From NCBI GenBank assembly GCA_012841735.1, contig DUUE01000393.1, positions 1 to 9,619 of the forward strand: a stretch of DNA of 9,619 bases. Reading direction: 5' to 3'. Numbering within the stretch: the stretch's first letter is position 1; every line of letters begins with the position of its first letter. The stretch is from Bacillota bacterium (lineage in GTDB: Bacteria > Bacillota > Dethiobacteria > Dethiobacterales > Dethiobacteraceae). The notes below the pieces were generated by a model. It saw nothing but the letters and a program-made list of their open reading frames with translations, made no database searches and was not told where the DNA came from. The translations under genes and the position numbers were made by a program. Positions 6,329 to 9,619 of this stretch are shown here, piece after piece.

Positions 6329-6375
6329 AAACAGCACAGTTTTACTTTTCAGTATCTTTTTTTCGGCTAAATATT

Positions 6376-6406
6376 AAACCCCGCTTTTCCACAAGCGGGG
6401 TTTTTT
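6376..6406. terminator. Bidirectional terminator between convergent genes
   Basis: CCCCGCTT (6379-6386) and AAGCGGGG (6393-6400) form a perfect 8-bp stem around a 6-base loop, extended by AAA (6376-6378) pairing with TTT (6401-6403). On the plus strand the stem is followed by TTTTTT (6401-6406), ending the small membrane protein transcript. On the minus strand it is followed by TTTAATATTT, ending the dehydrogenase-MFS-MATE operon 44 bases after the MATE stop. Confidence 0.9.
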
Positions 6407-6443
6407 GTCTTGCTCCCTGCAACAACAGCCGGCTTGTCCCCAG

Positions 6444-7868
6444 TCAGACAGCCACCTTTTGCCAGCGCCCGCTACGAAAACGCAGCAGAATCAAAATACC
6501 GCGGACCCATAAATCAAGCACCATGGCGGACCATGCTCCGGCAAGGCCCAGCCCCAGCCGGTTAACCAGGAACCAGGCTAACACCAGGCGTATACACCAC
6601 ATGCTTGTTGCCCCGATTACCAGCGGCCAGACTGTATCACCCGCCCCCCGCAGGGCGCCTGCCAGCACAATCTGGACAGCAAAAGGTATCTGGCCAAAAG
6701 CAACCAGACGCAGGGCCAATGCTCCATAGTGGATAATCTCCGGGTCCGAGGTGAAAACACGGATAAAAAGGTGACCGCCGAAAAAAAACTGCAGCCCCAT
6801 GATGCCCATAACAGCCGCCGCTATCCGGCAGGTAATATAACCGTAAGCCTCGGCCAGCTTGGGCTTGCCCGCTCCCAGTCCCTGCCCCGTCAGGGCGGTG
6901 GCGGCCATGGAGAAACCAAAACCCGGCATGTAGGAAATGGATTCGGCCACAATAGCCAGGTGGTGAGCGGCATACTGTACCGTACCCAGGCTGAGAACAA
7001 CTACGGAAAAAAGCATTTGCCCGCCGGAGATGCTTAAACGTTCCACACTGGCAGGCAGTCCGATTTTTAAAATGCGGCGGATCATGGTCCGGTCAAAACG
7101 CAGTACTCGCAGTGAAAGCCTGACTTTTCTTCTGCCTGACATTAAAACATATAGTACGCACGTGCCCGCCACAGCTCTGGCCAGGGTCGTGGCGGCGGCG
7201 GCACCCGCCACTCCCATGCCGGCCCCGGGAATGGTGGCCGTAAAGAGCGTAACCCCCGAGGGCAGGACAACACTGACTGTCCGGGTGGGATAGATCAAAA
7301 GAAAATTTAATCCCACATTAATTATGTTGGCCAGGATATTAACCTTCATCGGTGTCTTTGTATCTCCCGCCCCGCGCAGGACGCCGGCCAGCACCATGGC
7401 ACAAAAATGAAAGAAGAAAGTGACACTGATTATGCGCAGGTAAAGGCCGGCCGCGGGAATAACTTCGGCGGCGGCCCCCATCAGCGCCGGAACCCACTCT
7501 GCAAAGATAAAAATCAGCACGGAAACGACCAGGGCTAGGCTGCCGCCCAAAAGAAATGACTGCTGCGCCGCATTATGTGCCTGCAGCTCATCCCCCGCGC
7601 CGATGGAACGGGCAACCAGAGCTGTTGCCCCCACCCCCAGGGCGGTAAAAAAACCCATGAGAAACATCATGGGGGAATTGCTGATTCCCACAGCGGCAAT
7701 GGCCACTTCACCCAGGTTGCCAACCATGGCCGTATCCACATACTGTACCAGCGTGTTCAGCATCATCTCCATAATTGCGGGCCAGGCAAGGGCCAGTGCC
7801 ATTTTGCGGATGGCGGGGACGTTGCTACTGTCAATTCCTGTTAATGTATATTCTTCTGCCGTGTCCAT
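6444..7868 (-). CDS. MATE family multidrug/toxin efflux transporter
   Basis: This 474-residue inner membrane protein is a MATE-family antiporter, which exports cationic or other organic compounds in exchange for Na+ or H+. The length and the expected 12 hydrophobic spans fit the family. The twofold pseudo-repeat is visible: LRGAGDT occurs at 164-170 in the N-lobe and again at 406-412 in the C-lobe, and YVDTAMVGNLG (43-53) marks the first span. The ATG at 7868 is preceded by GGAGGG, 6 bases away. It starts 24 bases after the stop of the MFS transporter, so the two are surely cotranscribed, and the operon ends at the bidirectional terminator. The exported substrate is unknown; in this setting it may be a metabolite of the dehydrogenase pathway as well as a drug, which is inference. 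Confidence 0.93.
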   Translation of the reverse strand: MDTAEEYTLTGIDSSNVPAIRKMALALAWPAIMEMMLNTLVQYVDTAMVGNLGEVAIAAVGISNSPMMFLMGFFTALGVGATALVARSIGAGDELQAHNAAQQSFLLGGSLALVVSVLIFIFAEWVPALMGAAAEVIPAAGLYLRIISVTFFFHFCAMVLAGVLRGAGDTKTPMKVNILANIINVGLNFLLIYPTRTVSVVLPSGVTLFTATIPGAGMGVAGAAAATTLARAVAGTCVLYVLMSGRRKVRLSLRVLRFDRTMIRRILKIGLPASVERLSISGGQMLFSVVVLSLGTVQYAAHHLAIVAESISYMPGFGFSMAATALTGQGLGAGKPKLAEAYGYITCRIAAAVMGIMGLQFFFGGHLFIRVFTSDPEIIHYGALALRLVAFGQIPFAVQIVLAGALRGAGDTVWPLVIGATSMWCIRLVLAWFLVNRLGLGLAGAWSAMVLDLWVRGILILLRFRSGRWQKVAV

Positions 7869-7892
7869 TTTCTACCCTCCAGTCTGCGTACA

Positions 7893-9110
7893 CTACAAAA
7901 ACTTTTTCTCGTCTGCCGGACCGCCGGCAGGCAGGACCCGCAAAAACTGCGGCGCAAGCAAAAAGAAGGCGGCACAAAGCAGCAGGGAAACCTGCAGATT
8001 ATACCTGGCAGCCAGTCCGCCCATTACGTAAGGAGAGACAGCGGAAATACCCCTGCCTGTGTTAAAGCAAAAACCGGCTCCTGTACTGCGCACTTCCGTC
8101 GGAAAGAGTTCGGGAAAATAAGCTCCGGCCAGGCCGGCAAAAGCATTGAAAAAGTAAACCAACCCACCCAGCACAAGCGAAAGGCAATAGTTTTCCGTCA
8201 GGGCAAAGCAGGTCAGGACCAGAGCGGCGGCAGTCATCAGCAGGCCGATAGTGCGCCTGCGGCCGATCTGGTCGGAAACACGCCCAAAGACCTGTTGCCC
8301 TGCGAACTGGCAGCCGTAACAAATGAGCAGAAAAAAGGTTTTGCGGTAATCATCCAGACCCCGTTCCCTGACCAGATAGGTGGGCAGCCAGGTATTTATA
8401 CCCCAGGTGGCAATAAAAGCAAAAGCCGACATGGTTGTGGCCGCCAGCGTATAAGTGCGCAAACCCGGCTGAAACAAGGCACTGAAAGCGGCACCGCCGG
8501 TCCTGCCGGCGCTTTCCTGCTGCCTGGACTGCAGCCAGACGGGCGATTCATCTACAAACCGCAGCAGGTAAAAAACGGCAAGCAGGGCGGCGAAGGCGGT
8601 GAGGTATAGATACCGCCAGCCTGCCGTACGTAGGATATGGAGGGCAAGCACCGTAGTAAACATCATTCCCAGCTGCCCCGCACTCATGACAATGGCACTG
8701 GCTTTCCCTCTCTCGCCGGCAGGCCAGGTTTCATTGATCAGGGCGGCACTGCAGGACCAGATGCCGCCTAAACCAAGGCCGGAGCAAAAATTAAAACAGA
8801 AAAATGCCACCCATGCCCGGACAAAAAAGACGGAACCGGCAAAAACAATAAAAAGCGCCAGGCTGAAAAGCAAGGCTTTTTTTCTGCCGTATTTGTCGGA
8901 GATGCGGCCTACCAGCATGCTGCTGACCCCCATCCCCAACAGCATTGCTGAATTCAGCAGCCCTCCCTGTGCCTTGGAAATACCAAATTCTCTCAGGATG
9001 TCCGGCAGGGAAAGGGCAAGATATGACATGCCCATGGCGTCAAAAAAATAACTGACAAAAGCACCGGTCAGCACTCTCCGCTGCTGTACCGGGCGAACCG
9101 GAGCAGGCAC
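7893..9110 (-). CDS. MFS transporter, aromatic acid/organic acid:H+ symporter-like
   Basis: This 405-residue inner membrane protein is a major facilitator superfamily transporter with about 12 spans. The first span carries YFFDAMGMSYLALSLPDI (21-38), the D-A-x-G form seen in the aromatic acid:H+ symporter and related organic acid groups. The cytoplasmic loop motif GRISDKYGRKK is at 68-78 and its pseudo-repeat GRVSDQIGRRR at 276-286; FPTEVRSTG (336-344) before span 11 is also typical. It probably imports a carboxylate, but the exact substrate cannot be read. The start is GTG (9110-9108), with AAGGG about 10 bases upstream and no in-frame alternative before it. An out-of-frame ATG overlaps it at 9112. 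It lies 48 bases after the dehydrogenase stop and 24 bases before the MATE gene, so the three form one operon. Confidence 0.88.
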   Translation of the reverse strand: MPAPVRPVQQRRVLTGAFVSYFFDAMGMSYLALSLPDILREFGISKAQGGLLNSAMLLGMGVSSMLVGRISDKYGRKKALLFSLALFIVFAGSVFFVRAWVAFFCFNFCSGLGLGGIWSCSAALINETWPAGERGKASAIVMSAGQLGMMFTTVLALHILRTAGWRYLYLTAFAALLAVFYLLRFVDESPVWLQSRQQESAGRTGGAAFSALFQPGLRTYTLAATTMSAFAFIATWGINTWLPTYLVRERGLDDYRKTFFLLICYGCQFAGQQVFGRVSDQIGRRRTIGLLMTAAALVLTCFALTENYCLSLVLGGLVYFFNAFAGLAGAYFPELFPTEVRSTGAGFCFNTGRGISAVSPYVMGGLAARYNLQVSLLLCAAFFLLAPQFLRVLPAGGPADEKKFL

Positions 9111-9158
9111 ATTACCACATCCCTTACACGACTTTGTCTCCTTTTTCTTGCTGCAGCA

Positions 9159-9619
9159 TCAGTGCTGCCTGTTGGCAAGCATTTCCCGGACCCTGCGGGC
9201 CGCCGCCTGCAACTGCTCCAGTTCCTCCGCCGCAAGGGGAAGTTCCACAATTTCCCTTATTCCTTCCGGTCCCAGCCTGACAGGTACACCCAGGCTGACA
9301 CCGCTGATGCCATACTGACCCTGCATGATGGCGGAACAGACAAAAACCCGGCCTGCAGGACGAATAAGTTCTTCTGCCAGGGCGGCAAGATTCTCTCCTG
9401 ATGTCCAGCCGGAAGAACGCATACTGTTTAATGCCTGATACTGTAAAAACCAGTTCTGCACCTCAGCTTTGATTTCCTGCCTGGCGGCAGGGCTGAAATC
9501 CGGCCGTGTACCATCTATCCGGACGGTATCAAAAAGGAAAACACTGTCCCCGTGCTCGCCGACAGCCAGGGCGGAGACGGCGCTTACCGGCACCCCTGCC
9601 TGCCGGGCAACGGCCCAGC
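9159..9619 (-). CDS. L-lactate/malate dehydrogenase, C-terminal part (cut by window edge)
   Basis: The reading frame is open to the right edge, so the N-terminal NAD-binding domain and the substrate-specificity loop are outside the window; about 153 C-terminal residues are seen. They contain VSALAVGEHGDS, whose GEHGDS holds the catalytic histidine shared by L-lactate and malate dehydrogenases, followed by the C-terminal domain with SGENLAALAEELI, YGISGVSLGVPVRLGPEGI and the closing helix EELEQLQAAARRVRE. The enzyme interconverts a 2-hydroxy acid and a 2-keto acid using NAD(H). Lactate and malate forms, or a broader hydroxy-acid enzyme, cannot be told apart without the missing half. It is the most upstream visible gene of the operon with the MFS and MATE transporters; the operon promoter is off the window. 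Confidence 0.9.
   Translation of the reverse strand, partial: WAVARQAGVPVSAVSALAVGEHGDSVFLFDTVRIDGTRPDFSPAARQEIKAEVQNWFLQYQALNSMRSSGWTSGENLAALAEELIRPAGRVFVCSAIMQGQYGISGVSLGVPVRLGPEGIREIVELPLAAEELEQLQAAARRVREMLANRQH

Noticed and set aside
9151..9172. Hairpin GCAGCA/TGCTGC around the stop codon of the dehydrogenase
   Set aside because: The stem is only 6 bp and no T-run follows it on the minus strand, so it is not a terminator; the short spacing to the MFS gene supports cotranscription.
1..9619. CRISPR arrays, insertion sequences, tRNA or rRNA genes
   Set aside because: No regularly spaced repeats, transposase signatures, terminal inverted repeats or RNA gene sequences were seen on either strand.

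Overview
The window looks like a chromosomal segment of an anaerobic Bacillota (Firmicutes), most likely a clostridial or Negativicutes-type organism. This rests on the kinds of genes present (a multi-cysteine molybdopterin oxidoreductase, a flavoredoxin-like protein and a URO-D superfamily protein of the type common in strict anaerobes), strong Shine-Dalgarno sites, sigma-A-like promoters and occasional TTG/GTG starts. The species cannot be named from the sequence alone. Coding DNA is moderately GC-rich; the first 220 bases are very AT-rich.

Layout. (1) Bases 1-220 are an AT-rich divergent control region, with a good promoter pointing left, out of the window. (2) A LysR-type regulator lies at 221-1117 (+) and ends in its own terminator. 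(3) A minus-strand cluster reads from right to left: a URO-D superfamily protein (5289-3925, TTG start, sigma-A-like promoter), a flavoredoxin/flavin-reductase-like protein (3852-3232) and a molybdopterin oxidoreductase (about 3157-1163). Each junction carries a strong hairpin, so expression of the three may be stepped. (4) A YkhA-type acyl-CoA thioesterase (5461-5937, +) is divergent from that cluster and followed by a terminator. (5) A 65-residue membrane miniprotein (6131-6328, +) has its own near-consensus extended -10 promoter, an ideal ribosome binding site and a bidirectional terminator. (6) A second minus-strand operon enters from the right: the C-terminal part of an L-lactate/malate dehydrogenase (9159 to beyond the edge), an aromatic-acid-type MFS symporter (9110-7893) and a MATE exporter (7868-6444), ending at the shared terminator.

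How they may work together. The URO-D/flavoredoxin/molybdoenzyme group has the parts of a cytoplasmic redox or group-transfer pathway: a possible methyl-transfer or binding protein, a small FMN electron carrier and a Mo/W-bis-pterin [4Fe-4S] oxidoreductase with no visible FeS or membrane-anchor subunit. The dehydrogenase-MFS-MATE operon couples hydroxy-acid/keto-acid metabolism to uptake and efflux. The LysR regulator converges on the molybdoenzyme and is more likely to control the unseen gene to its left. No CRISPR array, insertion sequence, rRNA or tRNA was recognised.
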